A DNA stretch of 64,000 nt from Saprospira grandis (GTDB taxonomy: Bacteria; Bacteroidota; Bacteroidia; Chitinophagales; Saprospiraceae), in the NCBI RefSeq assembly GCF_027594745.1, contig NZ_CP110854.1, positions 558,001-622,000 on the forward strand, written 5' to 3'. Shown here in pieces: positions 1-8,019 of the stretch (position 1 is the first letter of the stretch; each line of letters begins with the position of its first letter). The translations under genes and the position numbers were made by a program. Under the pieces are notes generated by a model that worked only from the letters and a program-made list of their open reading frames with translations, was not told the origin of the DNA and did not search any database.

Positions 1-51
1 CCACTGCTCCAAAACAAGCAAGAAAAAAACAGCTCCCCCAAGCACAACCGC

Positions 52-90
52 AAAAAAAATCCCCTCGAATGAGGGGATGATAATTTTTTA
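52..90. terminator. bidirectional hairpin terminator
   Basis: An 8-bp perfect stem (59-66 with 71-78, loop GAAT) is preceded by a run of A and followed within 5 bases by a run of T, so it could stop transcription on either strand. No gene is visible between it and the window start. Confidence 0.6.
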
Positions 91-192
91 GCTAGCCTAG
101 GGCCTTGGCCCTGGGGTTCCTATGAAATTTATGGGAGATAGAAAAAACAACAGCAAAACTGCCGAAGAAAACAGCCCATCTTCAAAGCGATA

Positions 193-265
193 GAGGATTT
201 TAATCCTCTTCGCACTATAGATCTAGAATAGCTTTGTTGTATGGCTGTGGGTTTCAACCCACAGC
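193..265. repeat. two small perfect hairpins, second hairpin family
   Basis: Bases 193-208 form a hairpin with GAGGA arms around TTTTAA, and 244-265 form a 9-10 bp stem (GCTGTGGGT with ACCCACAGC) around TTCA. Similar pyrimidine/purine stems around TTTTAA recur near other large repeats (23241-23260). The 1-427 stretch otherwise holds only the terminator at 52-90 and the large repeat at 284-418. Confidence 0.5.
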
Positions 266-283
266 TATGGCCGAAGGCCAAAC

Positions 284-418
284 GGCTGAGGGATAGAAAG
301 TGGTGCGGCGCAGCCGCAGACCAAAGTTTTTGAGCGAAGCGAAAAAACTGCAGGGCCGAGCAGACCTGCGAGCCACGACATAGCCCGACCCAAGGCCGTA
401 GGCCGCAGGGGCAGCCCC
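284..418 (-). repeat. structured intergenic element, class A (copy 1)
   Basis: Head GGGGCTGCCCC at 418-408 on the minus strand, tail ending CAGCC (complement of 284-288). The closing stem GGCTG/CAGCC can form. Internal hairpins include one with TTTTT arms at 326-347. The head starts 9 bases after the stop of the glycosyltransferase on the same strand. Confidence 0.85.
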
Positions 419-427
419 AAAAAAAAA

Positions 428-1567
428 TTATAGCTCCAATTCTTTAAAGGTTTTTACCTTTTTGGCAAAATGCAGCCAGACAATACTTTTGCGCAAATAG
501 CCTGCAGTATTAAATCGAGGCGTTTTTTGATAGGCATAGGCCGCAAGCCGCTCTTTTATTTCGGCTCTTTTTTTCCAGTGTTTGGGAAAAGCGAAGAAAA
601 AATGCCAATGCGCCTTAACAATGGCCGCAATACTCCCCCATTTTCCATCCTTAAGAAAACGAATAGCGGCCAGACCATCGAGTAAAAGTCGCCAGTATAA
701 GAGCAGAAAAAGTTTTGGCCCGCCCTCCAAATTTTTGAGCAGACAAACCAAACTATTTCTAAAATTGAGATAATCTTTTCGGGGATTATCGGGGGGCAGG
801 GTGCCGCCGCCAACATGCCAAACCTTAGATTTTGGACAAACATAAATTTGGTAATTGCCTTTTTTTAATCGCCAGCAAAAATCAATTTCTTCCATATGAG
901 CAAAAAAATCGGCATCTAATCCGCCAAACTGATGATAAAGTTGGCTGCGCACACAAAGGGCGGCCCCAGAGGCCCAAAAAACCTCTTGCGTTTGGTCATA
1001 TTGCCCCTGATCTTCTTCCAATTCAGAAAAAATTCGTCCGCGACAAAAAGGATAGCCCCAATGGTCCATCCAGCCCCCTGCTGCACCAGCATATTCAAAC
1101 AAATTGCGTTGGGCCTCCATCAAAATTTTGGGTTGGGCGGCCGCTCTTTGCGGAGATTTTTCTAGGCAATGAATCAATGGCTCTACCCAATCGGGACTAA
1201 CTTCTACATCCGAATTGAGCAACACATAATAATCGGCATGTTGCAATTGGGCCAAGCCACGGTTGTAGCCTTCGGCAAAGCCATAGTTTTCGGGCAAATC
1301 AATATAATAGCGTGGAATTTTTCTGTCGGCAGATTGGGCCGGCGGAAAAGGCTGGTCGGCCGTAGCCATAAAGCGCTCGAAGCCCCATTTTTTTAGTCGG
1401 TCAATGGAATCGTCTGTAGAGCCGTTGTCAATCACAAAAAGTTGCGCATTCGGATAAGTCGTTTGCAAAACCGAGGGTAAAAAGCGCTCGAGATAATCGG
1501 CTCCATTATAATTGAGGATAGCGATAGCCACCAGCGGCTGTTGAGCGGCTACTTTAGAAGCAGGCAT
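428..1567 (-). CDS. glycosyltransferase family 2 protein
   Basis: A GT-A fold glycosyltransferase of 379 residues that should transfer a nucleotide-activated sugar to a lipid- or glycan-linked acceptor at the cytoplasmic membrane. Seen: the N-terminal strand ILNYNGADYLE (about 17-27), the nucleotide-binding DNGSTDDS (47-54), ENYGFAEGYNRG (93-104), the metal-binding NSD (118-120) and a later MEEID acidic motif typical of rhamnosyltransferase-like GT2 enzymes. No transmembrane helix is evident apart from a hydrophobic stretch near 285-300. The donor sugar cannot be read from the sequence. It lies 11 bases downstream of ribF on the same strand and is followed by a structured repeat. Confidence 0.9.
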   Translation of the reverse strand: MPASKVAAQQPLVAIAILNYNGADYLERFLPSVLQTTYPNAQLFVIDNGSTDDSIDRLKKWGFERFMATADQPFPPAQSADRKIPRYYIDLPENYGFAEGYNRGLAQLQHADYYVLLNSDVEVSPDWVEPLIHCLEKSPQRAAAQPKILMEAQRNLFEYAGAAGGWMDHWGYPFCRGRIFSELEEDQGQYDQTQEVFWASGAALCVRSQLYHQFGGLDADFFAHMEEIDFCWRLKKGNYQIYVCPKSKVWHVGGGTLPPDNPRKDYLNFRNSLVCLLKNLEGGPKLFLLLYWRLLLDGLAAIRFLKDGKWGSIAAIVKAHWHFFFAFPKHWKKRAEIKERLAAYAYQKTPRFNTAGYLRKSIVWLHFAKKVKTFKELEL

Positions 1568-1578
1568 TTGATTTTATT

Positions 1579-2526
1579 TTATTGTTGGGCAAAAAAGGCA
1601 AGACTATCTAAGCGATCTTGCGCCAATTGTGCCGAAAGTTGGTCCAGATTTTCAAAGCGAACATCCGCTCTTAAATATTTGAGCATTTCGACCTTGAGCT
1701 CTTGGCCATAAAGGTCTCCCTCAAAATCAAAAATATTAACTTCGACGGTAATATTCGGTTCATTTTCTAAGGTAGGCCGCGGTCCTCGGTAAAGCATCCC
1801 CTGTTTTTTTTCGCCATTAGGCAAAATCACTTGCGCCACATAAATACCTTCTGGCGGCAAGAGTTTGTAGGGATTTTCTACGGCAATATTGGCGGTGGGA
1901 AAGCCCAGTTTTCGGCCCAATTGCAAGCCCTTCACTACTTTTCCAGAAAAACTATAGGGCCGCCCCAATAATTGTTGGGCCAGCATAATTTTGCCTTCAG
2001 AAATTGCTCTGCGAATTTTGGTCGAGCTCACAGCAATCTCATCCACTTCCTTTTTATCAAACTCCTTGAGTTCAAAATTGCGGCTTTTTTGTGCCTCTCG
2101 CAAAAAATGGATGTCGCCAGCCCGCCCCTTGCCAAACTTATGGTCGTAACCAATGGCAATACAAGCTGGCTGAAAATAATGCAGTAGAAATTGATCCAAA
2201 TAATCTGCGGGACTCAAAGAAGAAAAGGCTTCGGTAAAAGGAACGACCACCAAGTTTGCAATGCCCGCCTGCTCCAAAATATCGGCTTTTTCTTCTAGGG
2301 TCGTGAGCAAACGCAAACTACTTTGTTCCCCTCTTTTTTGGGCCAAAACAATTCTTGGATGAGGATCAAAAGTCAGCAAAACCGTCTCTCCATCTCGCGC
2401 TTCAGCTAGTTGGACCAACTGCTTGATAATATGTTGATGCCCCAAATGCACTCCATCAAAAGAGCCCATGCTCAGCACCGCCCGCTTAAATTTGGGCAAA
2501 GCCTCTAGTTGGCGATAAATGTTCAT
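1579..2526 (-). CDS. ribF: bifunctional riboflavin kinase / FAD synthetase
   Basis: Phosphorylates riboflavin to FMN and adenylylates FMN to FAD in the cytoplasm. The N-terminal nucleotidyltransferase shows GSFDGVHLGH (21-30), GYDHKFGKGRAGD (126-138) and SSTKIR (167-172), the usual adenylylation signatures; the C-terminal riboflavin kinase shows RKLGFPTAN (205-213). At 315 residues it has the normal length for the fused enzyme. Its ATG follows immediately after the TAG of the SH3b gene at 2527, so the two are probably cotranscribed, with the glycosyltransferase downstream. Confidence 0.97.
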   Translation of the reverse strand: MNIYRQLEALPKFKRAVLSMGSFDGVHLGHQHIIKQLVQLAEARDGETVLLTFDPHPRIVLAQKRGEQSSLRLLTTLEEKADILEQAGIANLVVVPFTEAFSSLSPADYLDQFLLHYFQPACIAIGYDHKFGKGRAGDIHFLREAQKSRNFELKEFDKKEVDEIAVSSTKIRRAISEGKIMLAQQLLGRPYSFSGKVVKGLQLGRKLGFPTANIAVENPYKLLPPEGIYVAQVILPNGEKKQGMLYRGPRPTLENEPNITVEVNIFDFEGDLYGQELKVEMLKYLRADVRFENLDQLSAQLAQDRLDSLAFFAQQ

Positions 2527-3138
2527 CTAATTTTCCTGTTCTGTTTCGCTATTGCTATTTTCTGCCTCATCTGCGGCCTCCCTCGGGGGCCTTGGCGCAG
2601 GTTTATTTTTGCGGTAAGGACGAACGCCAGCCCCATACACCCAACCTTCTCGGCCATTTTTATCTCGCACTTTCACCCAAGGCTCCCGCGTAAATTCATC
2701 AACAGAAACACGCAAGCCCTGTTCAAAATCAGTCACTTCATTCAAAGAAATTAACTCCTCCCCATGGGGCAAATAGCGAATCAAAGTGCTATCCAAATAA
2801 GGGCCCGTCCGAAACTTCAGACTATCTAAAACGACATAATATTTTAACAGATTTGCCGTAGCCGCTGAGCTTGCCGCTTGGGCCGCCGTACTATCCACCG
2901 AAACCACTTCTGGCGCAGGCAACTCCTCCGTTCGGCTACATCTCGACACCCCATACAATAAAAGCGAACCAATTAACAAGCCCCCACTAATCAACTCAAT
3001 GGGGCGCAAAACAGACAAAATCCCCTTTTTTTCTGTAGGATCTTTCTCCAAATTGAGCTTCTTCTGCTGCTGTTGCTGTTTTTTGGCCTTTGCTTCGGCT
3101 CTTTTTCTTTCCCTTCTTTTCCGAGAGCTTTCTGACAT
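2527..3138 (-). CDS. SH3b-domain membrane protein
   Basis: A 203-residue protein of unknown specific role. The first 40 residues are very basic and rich in Arg, Lys and Gln, a membrane segment follows at about 46-66 (ending in a Cys near residue 67), and an SH3b-type domain (about 100-175) carries the typical LKFRTGPYLDS and GREGWVYGAGV segments, suggesting binding to peptidoglycan or another wall ligand outside the membrane. The start MSESSRKRRE at 3138 was chosen because a longer reading frame would run backwards into the structured repeat at 3164-3302. The C-terminal tail is low complexity and acidic. It abuts ribF. Confidence 0.8.
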   Translation of the reverse strand: MSESSRKRRERKRAEAKAKKQQQQQKKLNLEKDPTEKKGILSVLRPIELISGGLLIGSLLLYGVSRCSRTEELPAPEVVSVDSTAAQAASSAATANLLKYYVVLDSLKFRTGPYLDSTLIRYLPHGEELISLNEVTDFEQGLRVSVDEFTREPWVKVRDKNGREGWVYGAGVRPYRKNKPAPRPPREAADEAENSNSETEQEN

Positions 3139-3163
3139 ATTCTCTGCAATTTTATATTTTTTA

Positions 3164-3302
3164 GGGGCTTCCCCTGCGGCCCTTTGGGCCTTGGGTCGGG
3201 CTGTGTCGGGGCTCGCTATTCGCTCGGCCCTGCAGTTTTTTTTCGCTGCGCTCAAAAAACTTGGGTCTGCGGCTGCGCCGCCCCCCTATCCATCCCTAAG
3301 CC
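3164..3302 (+). repeat. structured intergenic element, class A variant (copy 2)
   Basis: Head GGGGCTTCCCC at 3164-3174 and tail CCCTAAGCC ending at 3302. This is the only copy with GGCTT in the head, and its tail is correspondingly AAGCC instead of CAGCC, so the closing stem is kept by a double change. Hairpin 2 has all-A/T arms, AGTTTTTT with AAAAAACT, where other copies use G/C arms. The 3139-3479 gap holds this element and the terminator at 3422-3457. Confidence 0.9.
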
Positions 3303-3421
3303 GACGCAAGGGCCTGGCCCCCACTAAAGCTTAAGCTGGAACTGCGCCAAATTTACAAAAAAGATCAAGCTATTTAGAACTTTATCAGCTCATTTCAACG
3401 ACAGAGCAACTTCCTCTTCAT

Positions 3422-3457
3422 AAAAAAATCCGCTCAGCAAAATAGCTAAGCGGATTT
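3422..3457 (-). terminator. terminator of the TonB-dependent receptor gene
   Basis: Stem AATCCGCT/AGCGGATT extended by AGC/GCT across one mismatch; on the minus strand it is followed by seven T. It lies 23 bases after the receptor stop codon. Confidence 0.8.
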
Positions 3458-3479
3458 AAATTGAGGACCCAAAAACTGG

Positions 3480-5834
3480 CTAAAAATCTAGTTCCATCGC
3501 AATCACGGGTAAAATTCCACTCTGATACGCATTATAGATCCGATCTTCTTGAAAATGATAAAACGGCTGATACAAATTATTGAGATTATTACTCATATTC
3601 TGCACATCCAAAGAAAGCGTAAGCGAGGATTTTTTATAATTTTTTCGGTAGGCCAAACGAAAATCTAGCCGATAATAAACCGGGACATCTTCATCGGATT
3701 GCCCAAGGCTATAGCCCTGGCTTTCGTCAAAAACCATTCGGTTTTGGGCCAAAGAAGCCGCCGTATCTGCGGGCATATAACGGTAACCGCCATTGGCCAA
3801 CAAACGAGCACTGCACAACAAACGCCCGCCCTTGGGCAAGGTCCATTCATAGCCCGTAGTAAAATTGGCCACAAAATGATTATCGTAGCGGCTGCGGTAC
3901 CAATTATTATCAATTGCTCGGTAATTAGACCGAAAAAGCGAGAGCGAACTCATCAGGAAAAACCCTCTGCGAAATACTTTCTCAATGCTTAGATCAATGC
4001 CGTAATTTCGGTTGGCCCCCAAAGAAGCAAGCGGAACACGGCCAAAGCTCTTCCGCTGATTGTACAACCAAAAGGTACTGCCCGCCTCACTGCCAATCGG
4101 CTGATTGCTTCCGTACTGATACCAAGCTTCTACCAAAGTAGATAAATCGTAGCGAAGCGCCTGCCGCCAACTCAAAATCAAATGCTGCGAGTTGGCAATT
4201 TCTAAGGTTTCATTGGGGTTGATCTTAGTTTGGGTTTCATAGGTCCCCAAAGGCAACAATTGACCATAAACACCATAAGATAGGGCCAACTTTGTTTTCT
4301 TGCTCGGGCGATACATCAAAGCCGTTCGGGGCTCCAAACAATAAGTATTGTTGTAACCCTGAAAAAGGAAAGCTCCAGCGGCCAAAATTTGCCAACGTTT
4401 AGAGAGATTCCATTGAATTTGTGCATAGCCTCTTGCCCAATAATTAAATTTTAGGCCGGTGGCCAAAAAAGTATCCAAGCGCTCTGCATCATAATTATAA
4501 TAGTCATGATGCAAATCATACAACTGCCCATAGAGGTTTAAGCCTGTTTTTAGCCTAAATTTTTGGTCCAACTTTTTACTGTAGACCCCAGAAAGGCTAT
4601 ACTGCTGCACCAACAAACTATTCGATTCTATACGTGTAGAATCCATAGGCGCATTGTTCACATTATAAATTGTTCCGTTGACCGAAGCGCCAGCCGTAGC
4701 CTGAAAATAAGCGCCCTTCCCCAAAACTTCACTGTATTTTAGGCCCAAAGTACCATTTGCCGTCCGGCTGTCAATGCTATTATGGTCCAAGCGGTTAATC
4801 CAATTGGTAGAATCTTCTTTAATGAGCCATTGCTCGGAGCCCAAGCCCCCCAAACCAAAAAAGCGAAGCTCTTTGCGGCGGTCCTTAGATTCCCAACTCA
4901 AATTAAAGGATAAATCCTGAAAGGTATTGGCTACATTAGAACGGACCACATAAAGCCCAAACTGAGAAAGTACCCCCAAAGTAGAATAGCGATAATTGAG
5001 CAAAAAACTACTCTGCCCTCTTTGAATCGGGCCCTCTGCACTAAAATCAATACCAATCAAACCAAAGCGAAAACTATAGGCTTGTTGGTTGGGGTTCCCC
5101 TTTCTAAAGTGCATATCTAAAATAGCCGATTGCGCATTGCCATATTCGGCAGCAAAACCACCAGCCGAAAAATCCGATTTGTCTAACAGGGCAATACTCA
5201 AAGCCGAAACGCCCCCATTTCTACTCATTGGAGCGGCAAAGTGGCCCATTCCCAAGAGTTCTACGCCCTCTAAGAAAAAAGTTTGGGTGGCCGTGGGGTT
5301 TCCCCGAATAATCATGTCGGCATTATTGTCCCAATAAGATTGCACGGCTGGAAAACTAAGGGCCATTCGGCTAGGGTCGTTAATGGCCCCAGGGTAGCGC
5401 TGCGTTTCCTCCACATTAAAAGAGCGGGTAGAAACAACAGAAAAACTATTCAAAGGACGGTTTTCTCTAAAATCATCGCCCCATTTCAAATCTTTTTGAG
5501 CCTCCATGCTCGCTTCTAGATAAGCGGGCTTAGAAGAGCGCAAAACAATATTATCTGTATAAAACGTCCGATAACCCGCCTTTTGGGCCTTTAGCGTTTG
5601 CCGCCCTAAAGGAACTCGGTCCAAACGAAAATAGCCATCGGCATCTGAGCTGGTAGAAATAATTGGATAACTGTCTTCTACAAAAACAATTACCCCCCCT
5701 AAGGGCTCTAGTGTTTCTGCATCTATAAGTAAGCCCTCAATTAGCTGGCTACCGCCGCTATTGTTGGCCTTTCTTTGGCCCCAGGCAACCGTTAGCAAAC
5801 TCAGGAGCAGCAAACTTAAGTAATACTTTTTCAT
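3480..5834 (-). CDS. TonB-dependent receptor with carboxypeptidase-regulatory-like domain
   Basis: Outer-membrane receptor of 784 residues. A signal peptide (1-19, ending AWGQ) precedes a carboxypeptidase-regulatory-like beta-sandwich (about 30-112, with the typical GYFRLDRVPLG), a plug domain (about 130-245, containing DMIIRGNPTATQTFFLEGVE) and a long beta-barrel ending in aromatic Phe (MELDF). It follows the FecA/CirA-like architecture common in Bacteroidota. The substrate is unknown: no SusD partner is adjacent, so glycan uptake is not supported. It stands alone between a structured repeat and a 445-base gap and has its own terminator. Confidence 0.9.
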   Translation of the reverse strand: MKKYYLSLLLLSLLTVAWGQRKANNSGGSQLIEGLLIDAETLEPLGGVIVFVEDSYPIISTSSDADGYFRLDRVPLGRQTLKAQKAGYRTFYTDNIVLRSSKPAYLEASMEAQKDLKWGDDFRENRPLNSFSVVSTRSFNVEETQRYPGAINDPSRMALSFPAVQSYWDNNADMIIRGNPTATQTFFLEGVELLGMGHFAAPMSRNGGVSALSIALLDKSDFSAGGFAAEYGNAQSAILDMHFRKGNPNQQAYSFRFGLIGIDFSAEGPIQRGQSSFLLNYRYSTLGVLSQFGLYVVRSNVANTFQDLSFNLSWESKDRRKELRFFGLGGLGSEQWLIKEDSTNWINRLDHNSIDSRTANGTLGLKYSEVLGKGAYFQATAGASVNGTIYNVNNAPMDSTRIESNSLLVQQYSLSGVYSKKLDQKFRLKTGLNLYGQLYDLHHDYYNYDAERLDTFLATGLKFNYWARGYAQIQWNLSKRWQILAAGAFLFQGYNNTYCLEPRTALMYRPSKKTKLALSYGVYGQLLPLGTYETQTKINPNETLEIANSQHLILSWRQALRYDLSTLVEAWYQYGSNQPIGSEAGSTFWLYNQRKSFGRVPLASLGANRNYGIDLSIEKVFRRGFFLMSSLSLFRSNYRAIDNNWYRSRYDNHFVANFTTGYEWTLPKGGRLLCSARLLANGGYRYMPADTAASLAQNRMVFDESQGYSLGQSDEDVPVYYRLDFRLAYRKNYKKSSLTLSLDVQNMSNNLNNLYQPFYHFQEDRIYNAYQSGILPVIAMELDF

Positions 5835-5893
5835 AATGTAGGTGTTCTGTTGGGGGAAATTGGCTAGTCAACTGGGAATTTAGTAGTTTATGA

Positions 5894-5901
5894 CAAAAAT
5901 A
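5894..5901 (-). promoter_or_regulatory. possible -7 promoter box upstream of the receptor
   Basis: TATTTTTG on the minus strand matches the Bacteroidota -7 consensus TAnnTTTG, 60 bases upstream of the receptor start. No convincing -33 TTTG is visible at the expected spacing, so this is only a candidate. Confidence 0.25.
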
Positions 5902-6091
5902 CCGTCGTATAGGAACAGCTATATTTAACTTTTTTTTTTAGATTTTTTTTAGGTTGCTCTTTCCCTTGCATCATATTTTGTTTCCCCTCTCATAAATCCC
6001 ACAAAATGAAATATTTTTTGGTCCTCCTCTGTCTACTAAGACTTTATTCTTTGGCTTCTGCTCAGTCATAAGGGCCAGCAAGAGTGCCCAT

Positions 6092-6234
6092 GGCCCAGCG
6101 CTGCGCAGCCGTGGCCCGCAGGGCCAGACCCAATTTTTTGAGCGTAGCGAAAAAAACGCAGGGCCGAGCAGACCTGCGAGCGGCGCAGCATAGCGGCGGC
6201 CGACCGAGGAGCAGCCGAGCCGGCCGCGGGCCCC
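6092..6234 (-). repeat. structured intergenic element, class C (copy 3)
   Basis: Head GGGGCCCGCGG at 6234 downwards and tail ending GGGCC (complement of 6092-6096), giving the closing stem GGCCC/GGGCC. The head lies 45 bases after the stop of the gene at 6280-7062 on the same strand. The 5835-6279 gap also holds a possible promoter box (5894-5901) and a terminator (6241-6276); I see no gene there. Confidence 0.85.
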
Positions 6235-6240
6235 AAAACA

Positions 6241-6276
6241 AAAAAAAGAGAGCAACCAAATGGTCTACTCTCTATT
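6241..6276 (-). terminator. probable terminator of the 260-aa hypothetical gene
   Basis: Imperfect hairpin (AGAG and ACCA arms pairing with CTCT and GGT) followed on the minus strand by nine T, just after the stop codon at 6280. Confidence 0.55.
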
Positions 6277-6279
6277 ATA

Positions 6280-7062
6280 TTATCGTTTGACTAGCAAGCC
6301 TTGTTTGAAGCTGAGGAAGAGGTGGCGCATCTCTCGGAGCTCGGCGCCAATGCCTAAAATTTTCCATTCATCTTGATAAATCAGCAAGAGCAAGAGCTCG
6401 CGATTATAGCGGGCGGCCTGCGGATGATTGCAGCTAATGGGCAACAAAAGGGCTTTTTCTTCTTTAAATTCGGTGGCATAATCGGGCCAAGCCTGTAGGC
6501 TCCAGCGGTAGAGCGCTCGGAGTCGGCAAAATTCTTCTACGGCCAAGCCACCGGGGCCGGCCAAATTGTGATTAAAGGCCTTAGAGCAGCAGCGGGCCTC
6601 TAAGCCGGGCATATCCTCCTTGGTTAAAAGCTGTTCAAAATGGCTTAAAAAATCACTAACTTCCTCTTCGGCTAGGGGCAAATCGGCTATTTTTTCAGAT
6701 TCCTCTTCTTGCTCAGTCCCCAGCATTTTGAGGGCTTCGGCGGCGGCAGATTCGGCAGCGGCCCAAATTTTCAGGCCGGCGGCTTCTTCGACCAAAAGGA
6801 GCCAAAGGCTATCATTGTAGCGTTCATTTTGGCCCAGATAAAACTCCACCTCTACTAAAAGTTGATGTTCATTGAGGCGTTCTTCTTCGCCTAGGCGGAT
6901 GGCATCGCCCAATTCTAGGCAAGTTTGAAAAAAGTCGGCGGCCGATAAAAAAGGGGCATCTTCTAGGGCATCATTGGCCCAAAGTTGTTGAAAGAGGGCC
7001 AAATTTTGGCACTGCAGACAGAGTTGAAATTGCTCTAACCAGGCAGAGGAGGAAGTAGACAT
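6280..7062 (-). CDS. hypothetical protein
   Basis: A 260-residue acidic, Leu/Glu-rich protein with no signal peptide or membrane segment; I do not recognise a family. The two halves both look helix-rich with short aromatic-rich ends (for example YQDEWKILGIG near the C terminus), which could fit an NTF2-like or helical-repeat fold, but this is speculation. Start MSTSSSAWLEQ at 7062 was preferred because the longer frame would overlap the upstream lipoprotein gene. It is the last gene of a three-gene minus-strand run with 7074-7442 and 7447-7788. Confidence 0.65.
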   Translation of the reverse strand: MSTSSSAWLEQFQLCLQCQNLALFQQLWANDALEDAPFLSAADFFQTCLELGDAIRLGEEERLNEHQLLVEVEFYLGQNERYNDSLWLLLVEEAAGLKIWAAAESAAAEALKMLGTEQEEESEKIADLPLAEEEVSDFLSHFEQLLTKEDMPGLEARCCSKAFNHNLAGPGGLAVEEFCRLRALYRWSLQAWPDYATEFKEEKALLLPISCNHPQAARYNRELLLLLIYQDEWKILGIGAELREMRHLFLSFKQGLLVKR

Positions 7063-7073
7063 ATAGGCTATTT

Positions 7074-7442
7074 TTAATGAGATGGGACCGTGTGTTGCAT
7101 GCGTTCTTGTAGGCGAAGTAGCTCGGGGCATTGTTCGGCCTGTTGTTGTTCAAACTGTCGGATGAGCAGTTCTCGGTTTTGGCGATTAAGTTTTTGCTCT
7201 AGTTCTTGCAAGAGTTGCTCGCCTCCTAGGCAGGCCACATTTTCGGCCACTTTGAGTTGCATACTATCTAAGAGTTGCAATTTTTGGCCGGGGCTATTTT
7301 GTTGCTCGAGGCTATCGTAAAGGGGCAAAAGGACTCGATTACAATCGCACCAATCTTTGGCCAAATGCCGCGCGAGTTCATCGGGCGAGGGCTGGCAGGC
7401 CGTTAAAGTTAGGGCAAAAATGGAAAAAAAAAGAGGACGCAT
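7074..7442 (-). CDS. small lipoprotein
   Basis: A 122-residue protein with a short signal and lipobox LTAC (lipidated Cys16), so it should be anchored to a membrane facing the periplasm. The mature part is helical and Gln/Leu-rich with a conserved-looking pair of Cys residues (WCDC about residue 32-35, later NVAC and EQC). The same Cys-containing pattern (KVCDC, HQC, SCPDLAQLL) occurs in the next gene upstream, suggesting the two are related. Function unknown. Confidence 0.65.
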   Translation of the reverse strand: MRPLFFSIFALTLTACQPSPDELARHLAKDWCDCNRVLLPLYDSLEQQNSPGQKLQLLDSMQLKVAENVACLGGEQLLQELEQKLNRQNRELLIRQFEQQQAEQCPELLRLQERMQHTVPSH

Positions 7443-7446
7443 AAAT

Positions 7447-7788
7447 TTAGCGGAGTTTGGTCAGTAATTGGGCCAAATCGGGGCAGCTAGCGGCAATGGC
7501 CTCCTCTAGTTGGCCTTCAAATAAGGCACGTTCTCGGGCGGGCAATTCGCGCAAGCTCGTTTGCATCCCATTAAAATCGGCACACTGATGAAAGCTTTTA
7601 AAAGCCGTAAGATATTCGCCTCGAGCAGCCGTTTTTGGAGCCGTCCGAAAAGCTGCCTCCTTGGCAATCAGCTCGGTACTTTCGGCACAATCGCAAACTT
7701 TTTTGGCCGCTTCTTGGGGCTGGGGCAACTCTTGAGCAGGGCCCAAAAAACTAAGGGCAAAGAGCAACTGAACTAAGGTAGATAACAT
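7447..7788 (-). CDS. small exported protein with Cys pattern
   Basis: A 113-residue protein beginning MLSTLVQLLFALSFLGPAQ, a probable signal peptide. The mature part has KVCDCAES, FHQCADF and ASCPDLAQLL, resembling the Cys layout of the adjacent lipoprotein, so a disulfide-stabilised helical periplasmic protein is likely. The internal ATG at 7788 was chosen since the upstream extension has no signal-peptide character. Family not recognised. Confidence 0.55.
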   Translation of the reverse strand: MLSTLVQLLFALSFLGPAQELPQPQEAAKKVCDCAESTELIAKEAAFRTAPKTAARGEYLTAFKSFHQCADFNGMQTSLRELPARERALFEGQLEEAIAASCPDLAQLLTKLR

Positions 7789-8019
7789 AATATTTTGATT
7801 TAAAGATAGCCGATTTTTAACTAGGCTATTGGGTAAGAAGAACAAAAATAATAAATCGAAGGCATTTAGTCGAAAATAGCGGCTAACTCATAGAAAACTA
7901 GCTGTTTTCTATCTCAAAACAGTGACTCAAGCAAGACAATTGGCTCTTTAGGTTGTTAGGAGTAAATAAAGCTATTCAGCCAATAGCCAGAATAGTTCTT
8001 TTTTATATAAAATCATAAT

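Noticed and set aside
1..10. Truncated element at the window start (CCACTGCTCC resembles the segment before a tail)
   Set aside because: Ten bases only, and no tail follows; chance cannot be excluded.
3480..5834. SusC/SusD glycan-uptake locus
   Set aside because: No SusD partner or glycan-degrading enzyme is adjacent; only the receptor is present.
5971..6259. Reading frames in the structured elements (also at 13210-13478, 18694-18967, 31246-31523, 53979-54374, 63256-63509)
   Set aside because: They encode Arg/Ala/Gly-rich translations of the repeat and have no consistent start, frame or conservation between copies.
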